DNA of 64,000 nt from Asaia sp037151935. Its GTDB lineage: Bacteria > Pseudomonadota > Alphaproteobacteria > Acetobacterales > Acetobacteraceae. Numbering within the stretch: the stretch's first letter is position 1; every line of letters begins with the position of its first letter. Positions 26,056-34,894 of the stretch are shown here, one piece after another. The translations under genes were made by a program, and so were the position numbers. The notes below the pieces were generated by a model. It saw only the letters and a program-made list of their open reading frames with translations. It had not been told where the DNA came from and made no database searches. Where the stretch lies: the NCBI RefSeq assembly GCF_051628905.1, contig NZ_CP157575.1, forward strand, positions 2,356,001-2,420,000, read 5' to 3'.

Positions 26056-28248
26056 ATGGTGCCCTCCTCGACGCAGCCGCGCGCGTCTCTTTCGACGAAA
26101 ATCATCCTGATCTGCGGTCTCTCGTTTCTGCTGATTCAGCTGGTTGCCGTTACGCTTTCCGGCTGGCTGATGAAGCAGCAGGTCGAGAAAAACGTTTATG
26201 CCGAGGCGATCTCCAAAAGTCAGATCCTTGGTGAGAAGATCATTCTCGCCCTGACGGAGCAGAATACGGTCGTTCGCAATATTCAGAGCACCATAGAGAC
26301 GGCGCACAAGACTGGCGTTCTGAACAAGCAGTTCATCGTCGATCTGCTCGTTGAGGACATGAAGCGCTTCCCTGCGATCTATGCGATGGATTTCAAGGAA
26401 ATCCCCGGTGGGTTCGATGGCACACAGGTGCCCGGCGGCCCGGGAACGAACAGCCATGGTATTTTCTTCCCGTCTGTCCTGCGTGGCCCCGATAACAGGG
26501 TCACGGTTTCGACACCGCCGGAACATTACAGTGCGGTCTACTGGCATATCGTCAAAACGGGTGAGCTGGACGGGCTGGAGCCCTATATCGATCACGACAC
26601 GCATGTGCCGATGGTCTCGCCGACCTATCCAATCACCTTTGACGGCAAACGCATTGGCGTGGTGGGTGCCGATATTCCGCTGGGTTGGCTCGCCCCGCTT
26701 CTGCGTAGTGTGCAGATTGCCGATGGGTCGAGCATCGGGCTTCTCTCGGCTCAGGGGGCATGGATTGTCACCTCGGACCCGACACAGGCGATGAAGCATT
26801 TCAGCGATAATGCTGGAAACGATCTAGCTCGTGCACTGGCGACCCGAAAGATCACTATTCTGCGCCACGCGCATGGCAACGACATCGACCGTATTCTCGT
26901 GCCGCTGAAAATGGGCAATTTCAATATCTACTGGACGCTGGTCGTGGAGATCCCGAGAGCGGCCATCACGACTCCCATCTGGCATACGATCTATATGCTG
27001 GTCGTGCCCGGTATTGCGCTGATAGCCCTGTCGCTTGTCGTCATGGTTCTGGTATTCCGCCGGTTGCTCGATGCGCCCCTGCGTGGCTTGCAGAACTCCG
27101 TCTCGGCGCTCGAAGAGGGGCAATATGAGGTCGCTGTCTTCGGCACGCGCCGTCACGACGAAATCGGCTCTGTGGCTCGCGGGCTCGACAGTTTTCGGGG
27201 TGCGCTGCTCAAGGCGCGCAAAGTGGATGAGGCTGTCGCTGCGGATCATATCAGGCACGAGGCAGAGCAGGAGCGCCGTCATGTGGAAGACGAGCAGCGC
27301 CTCGCTGATGTGAAGAACGTGATCGATACCATCGGCAACGCGTTGACAGCACTGTCGAATGGCGATCTCTCGGCAAAGATCGACAAGAAGCTGCCCCGCG
27401 AATTCGACCTTTTGCGTGAGGATTTCAATCGCTCGGTCGAACGTCTGGCGGCGACAATTTCGGGTATCTCCGTTGTCGCCGATACGATCAGCGAAGGAAG
27501 CCGCAGCCTTGCCACAGGCGCCGAAGATTTGGCCAAACGCACCGAGCAGCAGGCTGCTGCGATCGAACAGACCACGGCGGCCATCAGCCAGATCACACAC
27601 AAGGCGGCGCATTCCGAAACCGTTCTGACTTCTGCCCAGGCAACGGGTGAACAGGCTTGCCAGTCGGCAGGAAGCTCGTCGGAGATCATGCGCCGCACGC
27701 GCGAGGCCATGAAGCAGATCGAGGACAGTTCGTCTCAGGTGGCGGCTATTGTGCAGGTGATCGAGAACATCGCCTTCCAGACCAATGTTCTTGCCCTGAA
27801 TGCGAGTATTGAAGCGGCGCGAGCTGGCGATTCCGGCAAGGGCTTTGCGGTTGTCGCCAACGAGGTGCGCACGCTGGCCCAGCGCTGCACCGAGGCGGCG
27901 GGAAGTATCAGCGAACTCGTAGGAAAGACGGTCGAGGAAATCCGCGCAGGGGCCGTGTGCGTGCGGGATACGGAAAAAGCGCTGGAGACGATCACCACGC
28001 TCGTGACGGCGATGGGAGAGAAGCTCGACACCATCGTCCATAACGCTTTCGAACAGGCGGCGAGCCTCAGGGAGGTCGGTACGGCGATTGCAGTGATGGA
28101 CCAGAGCACGCAGAAGAGTGCCTCGATTGCCGATGAGACGCGTTCCTCCTCGATCGTTCTTTCAGACGAAGTCGGGTCGATGGGTGAGCTTGTCTCGCGT
28201 TTCTCCCTGCCGCGCGAAACGGCGCGCCGTGCGGAAATGGCGTATTGA
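26056..28248 (+). CDS. Methyl-accepting chemotaxis protein with periplasmic Cache domain
   Basis: Transmembrane chemoreceptor of about 730 residues. TM1 is at about residues 15-40. A periplasmic double-Cache-like sensor follows (includes YIDHDTHVPMVSPTYP) to about residue 300. TM2 is at about 305-335, then HAMP and the cytoplasmic coiled coil. The signalling hairpin is clear (IENIAFQTNVLALNASIEAA and GFAVVANEVRTLAQR). The ATG at 26,056 has GGAG eight bases before it; the frame upstream to 25,978 is unlikely. It would signal to CheA and flagella, so the cell is probably motile. Cache receptors commonly bind organic acids or amino acids, and the flanking acid transporters suggest a shared ligand. 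Confidence 0.92.
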   Translation: MVPSSTQPRASLSTKIILICGLSFLLIQLVAVTLSGWLMKQQVEKNVYAEAISKSQILGEKIILALTEQNTVVRNIQSTIETAHKTGVLNKQFIVDLLVEDMKRFPAIYAMDFKEIPGGFDGTQVPGGPGTNSHGIFFPSVLRGPDNRVTVSTPPEHYSAVYWHIVKTGELDGLEPYIDHDTHVPMVSPTYPITFDGKRIGVVGADIPLGWLAPLLRSVQIADGSSIGLLSAQGAWIVTSDPTQAMKHFSDNAGNDLARALATRKITILRHAHGNDIDRILVPLKMGNFNIYWTLVVEIPRAAITTPIWHTIYMLVVPGIALIALSLVVMVLVFRRLLDAPLRGLQNSVSALEEGQYEVAVFGTRRHDEIGSVARGLDSFRGALLKARKVDEAVAADHIRHEAEQERRHVEDEQRLADVKNVIDTIGNALTALSNGDLSAKIDKKLPREFDLLREDFNRSVERLAATISGISVVADTISEGSRSLATGAEDLAKRTEQQAAAIEQTTAAISQITHKAAHSETVLTSAQATGEQACQSAGSSSEIMRRTREAMKQIEDSSSQVAAIVQVIENIAFQTNVLALNASIEAARAGDSGKGFAVVANEVRTLAQRCTEAAGSISELVGKTVEEIRAGAVCVRDTEKALETITTLVTAMGEKLDTIVHNAFEQAASLREVGTAIAVMDQSTQKSASIADETRSSSIVLSDEVGSMGELVSRFSLPRETARRAEMAY

Positions 28249-28277
28249 GAAAATAGTTTTTTTACAACGCCGAGACG

Positions 28278-28308
28278 AAAATGGGGGGCGTCAAGGCCCC
28301 CATTTTTT
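28278..28308 (+). terminator. Rho-independent terminator after the chemoreceptor gene
   Basis: AAAATGGGGG (28278-28287) pairs perfectly with CCCCCATTTT (28297-28306) around a nine-base loop and runs into six Ts. It lies 30 bp after the chemoreceptor stop. Confidence 0.85.
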
Positions 28309-28369
28309 ATGATTATTCGTGTTTTTTGTCCGTCAGGGCCGCTCATCCACGCTCGGCCCGTGGCTCCCT

Positions 28370-28540
28370 GATAATGGCAATGGCTTTGAATGGGTTCAGA
28401 CCCATAGGACAGACCTGTGTGCGGTTCATGATCGTGCGGCAGCCAAGAGCTTCATGGAATCGTCGAGGGCTTCAGGGCGCTCGTCCTTACTGTCGTTGCG
28501 GCTATTCATAATCCAATAATCGGAGGCCAGCCTCGCCAGC
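28370..28540 (-). pseudogene. Decayed 3' fragment of a second sdhB
   Basis: About 170 bases match, at roughly three quarters identity by eye, the part of the intact sdhB at 31,925-32,090 that encodes residues 203-251. Translated on the minus strand, it reads WIMNSRNDSKDERPEALDDS, then, after a one-base deletion next to the MKL codons, GCRTIMNRTQVCPMGLNPFK. The second cluster cysteine (Cys234 in the intact protein) has become Arg. There is no upstream part of the gene. It cannot make a working protein. It lies in the same orientation as the intact sdhB, with the transporter-porin block between them. It is too diverged to be a recent local duplication. Confidence 0.85.
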
Positions 28541-28698
28541 GAGGATGAGCAGAGCATTTAATGAACCATAGATGACGGGAACATTATAGAAAGTTCACGT
28601 TTAAATGAATTCTTCTTGTTTCTTTATTGGTGTCATCCGTCTCGGGAACGTGCAGAACATATCTGCCTACCAGCCTGCGAAGAGCAAGGGGCGGCAAC

Positions 28699-30036
28699 AT
28701 GATAAGTATAAGCACGGCAATTGAAGGTATTGCTGATCCGAAAAAGACTGAGATGACTACCTCTGCACCTGCCACAATGCGTGAGCGCATAAGGGCGATT
28801 GGACAGGTCGCCAGCGGCAATATGCTCGAGATGTACGATTTTATGGTGTTCGGTTACTACGCCGCTGCCATAGGCGCTGCATTTTTTCCTTCCAAGGATC
28901 CGCAGGCCGAGTTGCTTTTGTCTTTCGCAACGTTCGGAGCAGGTTTTCTCATGAGGCCGCTCGGAGCGCTTGTTCTCGGAGCATATGTCGATCGTATCGG
29001 GCGTCGAAAAGGCCTTATTCTGACGCTCGCTCTCATGTCTATCGGCACGGCAACTCTCGCTCTGACCCCGGATTATAGTCGAATTGGTCTGCTTGCGCCG
29101 CTTCTTGTTCTATGTGGTCGACTGCTTCAGGGTTTTTCGGCTGGCGTGGAACTTGGTTCGACTTCCGTCTACCTCGCCGAGATTGCAACAGAGAAGACCA
29201 AGGGTTTTATCGTTGCCTTTCAGTCGGCTTCCCAACAGGTCGCCGTTGCGGGTGCGGCTCTGCTGGGCGTGGTGCTTACGAGCACACTCGATACCCAGAA
29301 AATGTCGGCATGGGGGTGGCGCATTCCCCTTATTCTGGGCTGCCTGATCGTACCTGTCCTGTTTTTTCTCAGGCGCAACCTGCAGGAAACCGACAGCTTT
29401 CGCACGACCCACGCGCCACCGCATTTCAGCGAGGTTATCCGCACCTTGTGTGTTGAGTGGCGTATTGTAGGCACAGGTATTCTGACTGTTCTGATGACGA
29501 CGACCTCATTTTACGTCATCACAGCCTATACGCCGTCTTTCGGTACGCGCGTTTTGCACCTCGCCAGCCGTGACAGTCTGACCGTCACTTTATGCGTAGG
29601 TCTGACCAATCTCATTCTTCTGCCTCTGTTCGGTGCCTTGTCGGATAAAATCGGACGTCGGAGATTACTCATCGGCTCGACCCTCTTGGCATTGGTCTCT
29701 GCCTGGCCGATGATGAACTGGTTGGTTTCAGCTCCCAGTTTCAGTCGTCTCCTTGTCGTTGAACTGGCTCTCGCTGTCATCTATAGCGCTTACAACGGCG
29801 CCGCTGTGGTCTGGCTGACCGAAATCGTTCCGCCGCGGATACGGACGACAGGTTTCTCATTCGCGTATAGTCTTGCGACCTGCATTGGCGGATTCACGCC
29901 CACCATATGCACATGGCTGATTCATGTGACAGGTGATCGTGCCATACCCGGCGCATGGCTGTCTCTGGCTGCTCTTTGCGGACTGCTTGCAGCTTTGATT
30001 GCCCGACCCTATGCGCAGCGGGTCCAATCGGCATGA
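28699..30036 (+). CDS. MFS transporter, MHS family, paralogue of the gene at 24,450
   Basis: Permease of about 445 residues with 12 membrane segments. It has the same MHS signatures as its neighbour (GQVASGNMLEMYDFMVFGYY, DRIGRRKGLILTL) and almost the same C-terminal half. Differences concentrate in the N-terminus and in residues lining helices, so the two may differ in substrate. The ATG at 28,699 has AAGGGG upstream and places the conserved region near residue 35; the frame open from 28,627 is unlikely. Its stop codon overlaps the start of the porin gene (ATGA), implying translational coupling: outer- and inner-membrane uptake in one operon. Confidence 0.88.
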   Translation: MISISTAIEGIADPKKTEMTTSAPATMRERIRAIGQVASGNMLEMYDFMVFGYYAAAIGAAFFPSKDPQAELLLSFATFGAGFLMRPLGALVLGAYVDRIGRRKGLILTLALMSIGTATLALTPDYSRIGLLAPLLVLCGRLLQGFSAGVELGSTSVYLAEIATEKTKGFIVAFQSASQQVAVAGAALLGVVLTSTLDTQKMSAWGWRIPLILGCLIVPVLFFLRRNLQETDSFRTTHAPPHFSEVIRTLCVEWRIVGTGILTVLMTTTSFYVITAYTPSFGTRVLHLASRDSLTVTLCVGLTNLILLPLFGALSDKIGRRRLLIGSTLLALVSAWPMMNWLVSAPSFSRLLVVELALAVIYSAYNGAAVVWLTEIVPPRIRTTGFSFAYSLATCIGGFTPTICTWLIHVTGDRAIPGAWLSLAALCGLLAALIARPYAQRVQSA

Positions 30037-31802
30037 AATCAACTATAGGTAGTAAACTGGGGCATGCCGATCGGCTGCGGAGGGCCGGGCGTTCTTGTGC
30101 CCTGCTCTTTTTCTCCACAATCCTGACGTCACAGGCGCATGCCGCAGCAAAAAAACCGGTGGTGGATTTCGATACTCTCGCGACGCTGGTCAAGGCTCAG
30201 GCACAACAAATCAAGGATCTGCAGGCGCGCCTCTCTGTGCTCGAAGGAAAAAAAGGGAATAAATCTGGAGCCAAAGCGGTTGCTGTCGCTTCAGTTAATC
30301 GAAGTGTTCCTCCGCAAGCGTATGCCCCCCCGAAAGGAGACACCCGCCAGAGGCAAGCTCATGCTGTTTCGACACCCAGCAAGGCGCTTCCCGAGCCCGT
30401 GCGTCTGGCTTCAGCGTCCAGTCAGGCGGAATCGGCAGGCTTTGCGACAATCCCTCTGTCAGATACACCTCCCGGGAGCAGTGGGACGAGCACAGGAAGC
30501 AGCACCCGCCCTCCTGATACGGCTGCCTCCCCAGGTAGTTGGGGCGCTGTTTCCTCTATTCCGCTCAATTCCTCGCCAGCTCTGGGCGTTGACTCTTCCA
30601 TTCCCTATGCAGGGCGCACAACGCATATGGGTGGGCTTGTTCTTAAATGGGGCAAGGGTCTACCGGAGTTCATGACACCGGATAAGCAATATGCTTTCCG
30701 AATAAGAGGACGAATCCTTACTGATTACGGCGCTGCGTTCGGGTCTCGGTTTCACGACCAGAACGTTTCCCGCACAAGTCTGCGCGCCGTGCGTCTAGGG
30801 GTAGAGGGACGTGCGCGTCAGCTCTCCTGGGTGTTCGAGGGTGATTACTCCAACAACGAAGTTTCGGTTGTGAGTGCGTATGCGACTTGGAGTGATCGTA
30901 TGGCCCGCCATATGGTTGAATATACGCTAGGCAATAAATTCAATGACCGTGGCTTCGATGGCTCAACAGGTTCGGCGGAAACGGTATTCCTCGACCGGGA
31001 TCTGGTGGCGACCGCCATCCTGCCGGTCAAAGGGTGGTATGGTCTGGGCGGTACGTTCAAGATCTACGGTGATGGCTGGCATGTGTCGACCCAGATCACG
31101 GGTAACGATGTCAATGCATCGAATATCTCCAATAATCTGCGTGACGATCTGACTTATTCGTTTCGCTCTCACTGGATACCATGGCGCAGCAAGGATGCGC
31201 TCATCCATCTTGGAGCCTGGGGGTTTTACGAAGACGTCAAGCCGGGCGCGACGTTTTCCCAGAAGATCAGGATGCTGGCTCGTACGAATGATGCGTTTGC
31301 GGCGCGTATCAATACACTCCCGATCGCCAACTCTCTCGCTGGTGGCCTCGAAGCTTTTGGAATCTGGAAGACGGCCTGGCTTCTCGGAGAATACGGCGTG
31401 CGTGATATCGGCTTTCGTCGCACATATGGGACCACGGACTTTGGAGATCATCGCGGAACGGTTCAGGCAGCAAGTCTACAGTCCGGTATTTTCCTCACGG
31501 GAGAAACGCCGAATTATTATGCTTTGACCGGTCAGTGGGCCTCGCCGAGGGTACTCGATCCTGTAACGCGCGGCGGTCCGGGCGCTTGGGAACTGGCCGT
31601 ACGTGGCGATTGGCTTGACGGCTGGAAGATGCAGGGCGGAACACGTGGATGGTCAGCGACAGCAGGGGTAAACTGGTATCTGCTCGATTATATGCGTCTG
31701 ATGCTCAATTATACGCATGCGCATGTCGATAATCAGAAGGGGCCGTATATCGGCCCAACGGGCGGTAATATCGTCGGCATGCGCGCCGGGATTACTTTCT
31801 GA
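30033..31802 (+). CDS. OprP/OprO-like outer-membrane porin with N-terminal coiled coil
   Basis: Exported porin of about 589 residues. A signal peptide covers about residues 1-38. It is followed by a coiled-coil segment (LATLVKAQAQQIKDLQARLS), then a long Ser/Pro/Ala-rich linker to about residue 200, and then a beta-barrel of the phosphate-selective OprO/OprP type. The barrel starts near YAFRIRGRILTDYGAAFG and ends with MRAGITF, a usual terminal Phe. Its start overlaps the transporter stop by 4 bp. The linker is unusually long. Probably admits the anion imported by the partner permease; despite the family name the substrate need not be phosphate. Confidence 0.85.
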   Translation: MKSTIGSKLGHADRLRRAGRSCALLFFSTILTSQAHAAAKKPVVDFDTLATLVKAQAQQIKDLQARLSVLEGKKGNKSGAKAVAVASVNRSVPPQAYAPPKGDTRQRQAHAVSTPSKALPEPVRLASASSQAESAGFATIPLSDTPPGSSGTSTGSSTRPPDTAASPGSWGAVSSIPLNSSPALGVDSSIPYAGRTTHMGGLVLKWGKGLPEFMTPDKQYAFRIRGRILTDYGAAFGSRFHDQNVSRTSLRAVRLGVEGRARQLSWVFEGDYSNNEVSVVSAYATWSDRMARHMVEYTLGNKFNDRGFDGSTGSAETVFLDRDLVATAILPVKGWYGLGGTFKIYGDGWHVSTQITGNDVNASNISNNLRDDLTYSFRSHWIPWRSKDALIHLGAWGFYEDVKPGATFSQKIRMLARTNDAFAARINTLPIANSLAGGLEAFGIWKTAWLLGEYGVRDIGFRRTYGTTDFGDHRGTVQAASLQSGIFLTGETPNYYALTGQWASPRVLDPVTRGGPGAWELAVRGDWLDGWKMQGGTRGWSATAGVNWYLLDYMRLMLNYTHAHVDNQKGPYIGPTGGNIVGMRAGITF

Positions 31803-31856
31803 TCTCGTTGCGCATGCCTGTGCTTGAGGATGTCCGCCTCGCCCGGTGTTCAAGAT

Positions 31857-31892
31857 AAGGGCATTCAGGATTATCGTATCCTGAATGCCTTT
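31857..31892. terminator. Bidirectional terminator between porin and sdhB
   Basis: A 15-bp stem (31857-31871 with 31878-31892, one G-T pair) encloses a six-base loop. AAG on the left and TTT on the right allow use in both directions. It lies between the convergent porin and sdh genes. Confidence 0.8.
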
Positions 31893-31895
31893 GCG

Positions 31896-32675
31896 TTATT
31901 CCCGTTCGACTTGCAGTTTTTTGATGTTGGCGATGGCCTTGGCCGGGTTCAGACCTTTGGGGCAGGTCTGGGTGCAGTTCATGATGGTGCGGCAGCCATA
32001 AAGCTTCATGGAATCGTCCAGAGCTTCGAGACGTTCGCTCTTGTGGTCGTCGCGGCTATCCATGATCCAGCGATTGGCTGCCAGCAGCGTTGCCGGGCCA
32101 AGATAGCGATCGCCATTCCACCAATAAGACGGGCAGGAAGTGCTGCAGCAGAAGCACAGAATGCACTCCCACATGCCATCCAGTTTCTCGCGCTCTTCGA
32201 CACTTTGCAAACGCTCGGTATCGGGCGGCGGCGGGGTATCGCTTTTCAGCCAGGGCTGGATCGATTCAAGCTGGGCATAGGCGCCGTTCAGATTGGGCAC
32301 CAGATCTTTGACCACCGGCATATGCGGCAGCGGGTTGATCTTGACCGTGCCCTTGATCGAGCTGATGGGCTTGAGACAGGCCAGTGTGTTTTCGCCATCG
32401 ATATTCATGGCGCATGAACCGCAGATCCCTTCGCGGCAGGAGCGGCGAAAGGTCAGCGACGCGTCGATATGGTCTTTGATGTAGAGCAGCGCGTCGAGCA
32501 CCATCGGCCCGACCTTGTCGAGATCCAGCTCATAGCTGTCGAGGCTGGGGTTCGAGTCATCATCGGGCGACCAGCGATAGACCTGAAAAGTCGCCTTGTT
32601 CCTGGTATCGGCGGGAGCCGGATAGAATTTGCCGGGGCGGGTCGTGCTGTTTTTGGGCAGGCGGAGTTCAACCAT
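31896..32675 (-). CDS. sdhB: Succinate dehydrogenase iron-sulfur subunit
   Basis: 259-residue SdhB, which passes electrons from the flavoprotein to ubiquinone in complex II. The [2Fe-2S] cysteines are C80, C85, C88 and C100. The [4Fe-4S] and [3Fe-4S] ligands lie in CILCFCCSTSC (171-181) and GCRTIMNCTQTC (C228, C234, C238). It is last in the sdhCDAB order and starts 12 bp after sdhA. A broken copy of its 3' end occurs at about 28,370-28,540. Confidence 0.97.
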   Translation of the reverse strand: MVELRLPKNSTTRPGKFYPAPADTRNKATFQVYRWSPDDDSNPSLDSYELDLDKVGPMVLDALLYIKDHIDASLTFRRSCREGICGSCAMNIDGENTLACLKPISSIKGTVKINPLPHMPVVKDLVPNLNGAYAQLESIQPWLKSDTPPPPDTERLQSVEEREKLDGMWECILCFCCSTSCPSYWWNGDRYLGPATLLAANRWIMDSRDDHKSERLEALDDSMKLYGCRTIMNCTQTCPKGLNPAKAIANIKKLQVERE

Positions 32676-32687
32676 GACGAGGCTCCC

Positions 32688-34490
32688 TCAGTAAACACGT
32701 TTTTTAGGCGGAAAGACCTCGACGTCGTTCGTCAGGGTCTGCATCCGCACCGGCCGGTAGAGCAGGCTCACCGCACCGTCCTTATCGAGATAGGAGACGG
32801 TATGTTTCATCCAGTGCTCATCATCGCGCTCGGGATAATCGTCATGCGCATGGGCACCGCGCGTTTCATGGCGGGCATGGGCGCTTTCGATGGTCACGGT
32901 CGCATTGGCCAGAAGATTGGCAAATTCAAGCGCTTCCATCAGATCGCTGTTCCAGATGAGCGAGCGATCGGCCAGCCCCATGTGCTGCGCATCTTTCCAG
33001 AGTTCGCGTATCTTGGCGCAGCCCTCGGCCAGCGATTTCGTGTTGCGGAACACGGCCGCATGGCTTTGCATGATGCGTTGCAAGCGCTCGCGCAGTTCGG
33101 CAACGGTGAATTTTCCCGAAGCCTCACGCGTCTTGTCGAAGGTTTCGAGAATAGCCTCGCCCGCATTTTTCGGCAGCGGCGGCACTGGCGTCGTCGGGTC
33201 GATGATTTCAGCAGCGCGCTTGCCTGCGGCACGACCGAACACGATCAGATCGAGCAGCGAATTCGTGCCCAGGCGGTTGGCGCCATGCACCGAAACGCAG
33301 GCGGCTTCGCCCACGGCCATGAGGCCCGGTACAACGGCCTCAGGATTCTCATCTGTTGGGCGCAGAACCTCGCCATGCAGATTGGTCGGTACGCCACCCA
33401 TGTTGTAATGCACGGTCGGCAGCACCGGTGCGGGTTCTTTGGTCACATCCACACCGGCGAAGATACGCGCGGTTTCGGAAATGCCCGGCAGGCGTTGATG
33501 CAGCAACTCAGGGCCGAGATGCTCCAGATGCAGCATGATATGGTCCTTCTTGGGACCACAGCCACGGCCTTCATTGATCTCGATGGTCATGGCGCGCGAG
33601 ACCACGTCACGCGAGGCCAGATCCTTGGCGGTTGGGGCATAGCGCTCCATGAAGCGCTCGCCTTCGGCATTGGTCAGATAGCCGCCTTCACCACGACAGC
33701 CTTCCGTCAGCAGACAGCCTGCCGGGAAAATGCCCGTAGGATGGAACTGCACGAATTCCATGTCCTGAGTCGGCACACCGGCACGCATGGCCAGACCGCC
33801 ACCATCGCCCGTGCAGGAATGGGCAGAGGTGCAGCTCTGGAAGGCACGGCCATAGCCACCCGTCGCCAGAACCACCATCTTGGCATTGAAACGATGGATC
33901 GATCCGTCATCGAGGCACCAGGCCACGATACCGCGACAGGTGCCGTTTTCGTCCATGATCAGGTCGAGCACATAATATTCGACGAAAAAATCGACGCGAT
34001 GCTTCAGGCATTGCTGATAGAGCGTATGGAGAATGGCATGACCCGTGCGATCGGCAGCCGCGCAGGCGCGGGCGACGGGCGCCTTGCCATATTCGCTCAT
34101 ATGGCCGCCGAAGGGGCGCTGATAGATCTTGCCGTCTTCGGTGCGCGAGAAGGGCACGCCGAAATGCTCAAGCTCCATCACGGCGCTTTCGGCCTCGCGG
34201 CACATGAACTCGATCGCGTCCTGATCGCCCAGCCAGTCCGACCCCTTGACGGTGTCGTACATGTGCCAGCGCCAGTTATCCTCGGACATGTTGCCCAGAG
34301 AGGCACCGATGCCTCCCTGTGCCGCCACCGTATGGCTGCGGGTCGGGAAAACCTTGGTGACGCAGGCCGTGCGCAGGCCTCCGGCGCCCATGCCCAGCGT
34401 GGCGCGCAGACCCGAGCCCCCGGCACCGACCACCACGACATCATAGGCGTGATCGACGATGCGGTATTTCTTGGCGGATTCCGCGCTCAT
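32688..34490 (-). CDS. sdhA: Succinate dehydrogenase flavoprotein subunit
   Basis: 600-residue SdhA, the subunit that oxidises succinate to fumarate. FAD Rossmann motif VVVGAGGSGLRATLG starts at residue 19. His53 in SHTVAAQGG is the residue that carries covalent FAD in the family. The catalytic region includes HPTGIFPAGCLLTEGCRGEGG. The ATG overlaps the sdhD stop by 4 bp. It acts on the cytoplasmic face of the inner membrane. Confidence 0.97.
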   Translation of the reverse strand: MSAESAKKYRIVDHAYDVVVVGAGGSGLRATLGMGAGGLRTACVTKVFPTRSHTVAAQGGIGASLGNMSEDNWRWHMYDTVKGSDWLGDQDAIEFMCREAESAVMELEHFGVPFSRTEDGKIYQRPFGGHMSEYGKAPVARACAAADRTGHAILHTLYQQCLKHRVDFFVEYYVLDLIMDENGTCRGIVAWCLDDGSIHRFNAKMVVLATGGYGRAFQSCTSAHSCTGDGGGLAMRAGVPTQDMEFVQFHPTGIFPAGCLLTEGCRGEGGYLTNAEGERFMERYAPTAKDLASRDVVSRAMTIEINEGRGCGPKKDHIMLHLEHLGPELLHQRLPGISETARIFAGVDVTKEPAPVLPTVHYNMGGVPTNLHGEVLRPTDENPEAVVPGLMAVGEAACVSVHGANRLGTNSLLDLIVFGRAAGKRAAEIIDPTTPVPPLPKNAGEAILETFDKTREASGKFTVAELRERLQRIMQSHAAVFRNTKSLAEGCAKIRELWKDAQHMGLADRSLIWNSDLMEALEFANLLANATVTIESAHARHETRGAHAHDDYPERDDEHWMKHTVSYLDKDGAVSLLYRPVRMQTLTNDVEVFPPKKRVY

Positions 34491-34894
34491 GAGTGGCCCT
34501 CCTTCGGGCGGGTAATCAGAATACGGGCGAGCGAGGCACAGCCGAGCGCCACGAAAAGAAGCGTGCTGAGGCGAATGATCAGACGCAGGCCGAAGCGACG
34601 CCAGCCGCGCGAATAATCGGAAGCCACGACTTCGAGCCCGAGCTGGGCGTGACGACCGGTCAGGGCGATCAGCAGACCCAGAGGGGCAGCGTTTTGCACC
34701 CGACCCGCCCAGGTCAGAATGGACTCGCGGTCACGCCCGGCAAGACGCAGAAGCTGGGCGACCCCCCAGATCGTGAGCGGGCCTAGAAGGGCAGCGGAGA
34801 CACGCTCGGCTGTCCAGTGTTCGGCGCCATCGGCCAGCCCGCCCAGCCCCTTGGCGCGCGCGAGCGGCGTGCGCATGTCGGAAAGGCGGTTCAT
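34487..34894 (-). CDS. sdhD: Succinate dehydrogenase membrane anchor subunit
   Basis: Hydrophobic anchor of about 135 residues. Typical N-terminal pattern RAKGLGGLADGAEHWTAERVSA is followed by three membrane segments. The heme-b ligand motif H-x-x-L-G-L-x-V-V-x-x-D-Y is present as HAQLGLEVVASDY. I start at the ATG at 34,894, which overlaps the sdhC stop; an upstream in-frame ATG at 34,957 would overlap sdhC by 67 bp. With SdhC it binds heme b and quinone. Confidence 0.93.
   Translation of the reverse strand: MNRLSDMRTPLARAKGLGGLADGAEHWTAERVSAALLGPLTIWGVAQLLRLAGRDRESILTWAGRVQNAAPLGLLIALTGRHAQLGLEVVASDYSRGWRRFGLRLIIRLSTLLFVALGCASLARILITRPKEGHS

Noticed and set aside
32469..34616. Long plus-strand frame of 715 residues
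   Set aside because: It is the reverse of sdhA and sdhB, which are unmistakable; high GC keeps the antisense frame open.
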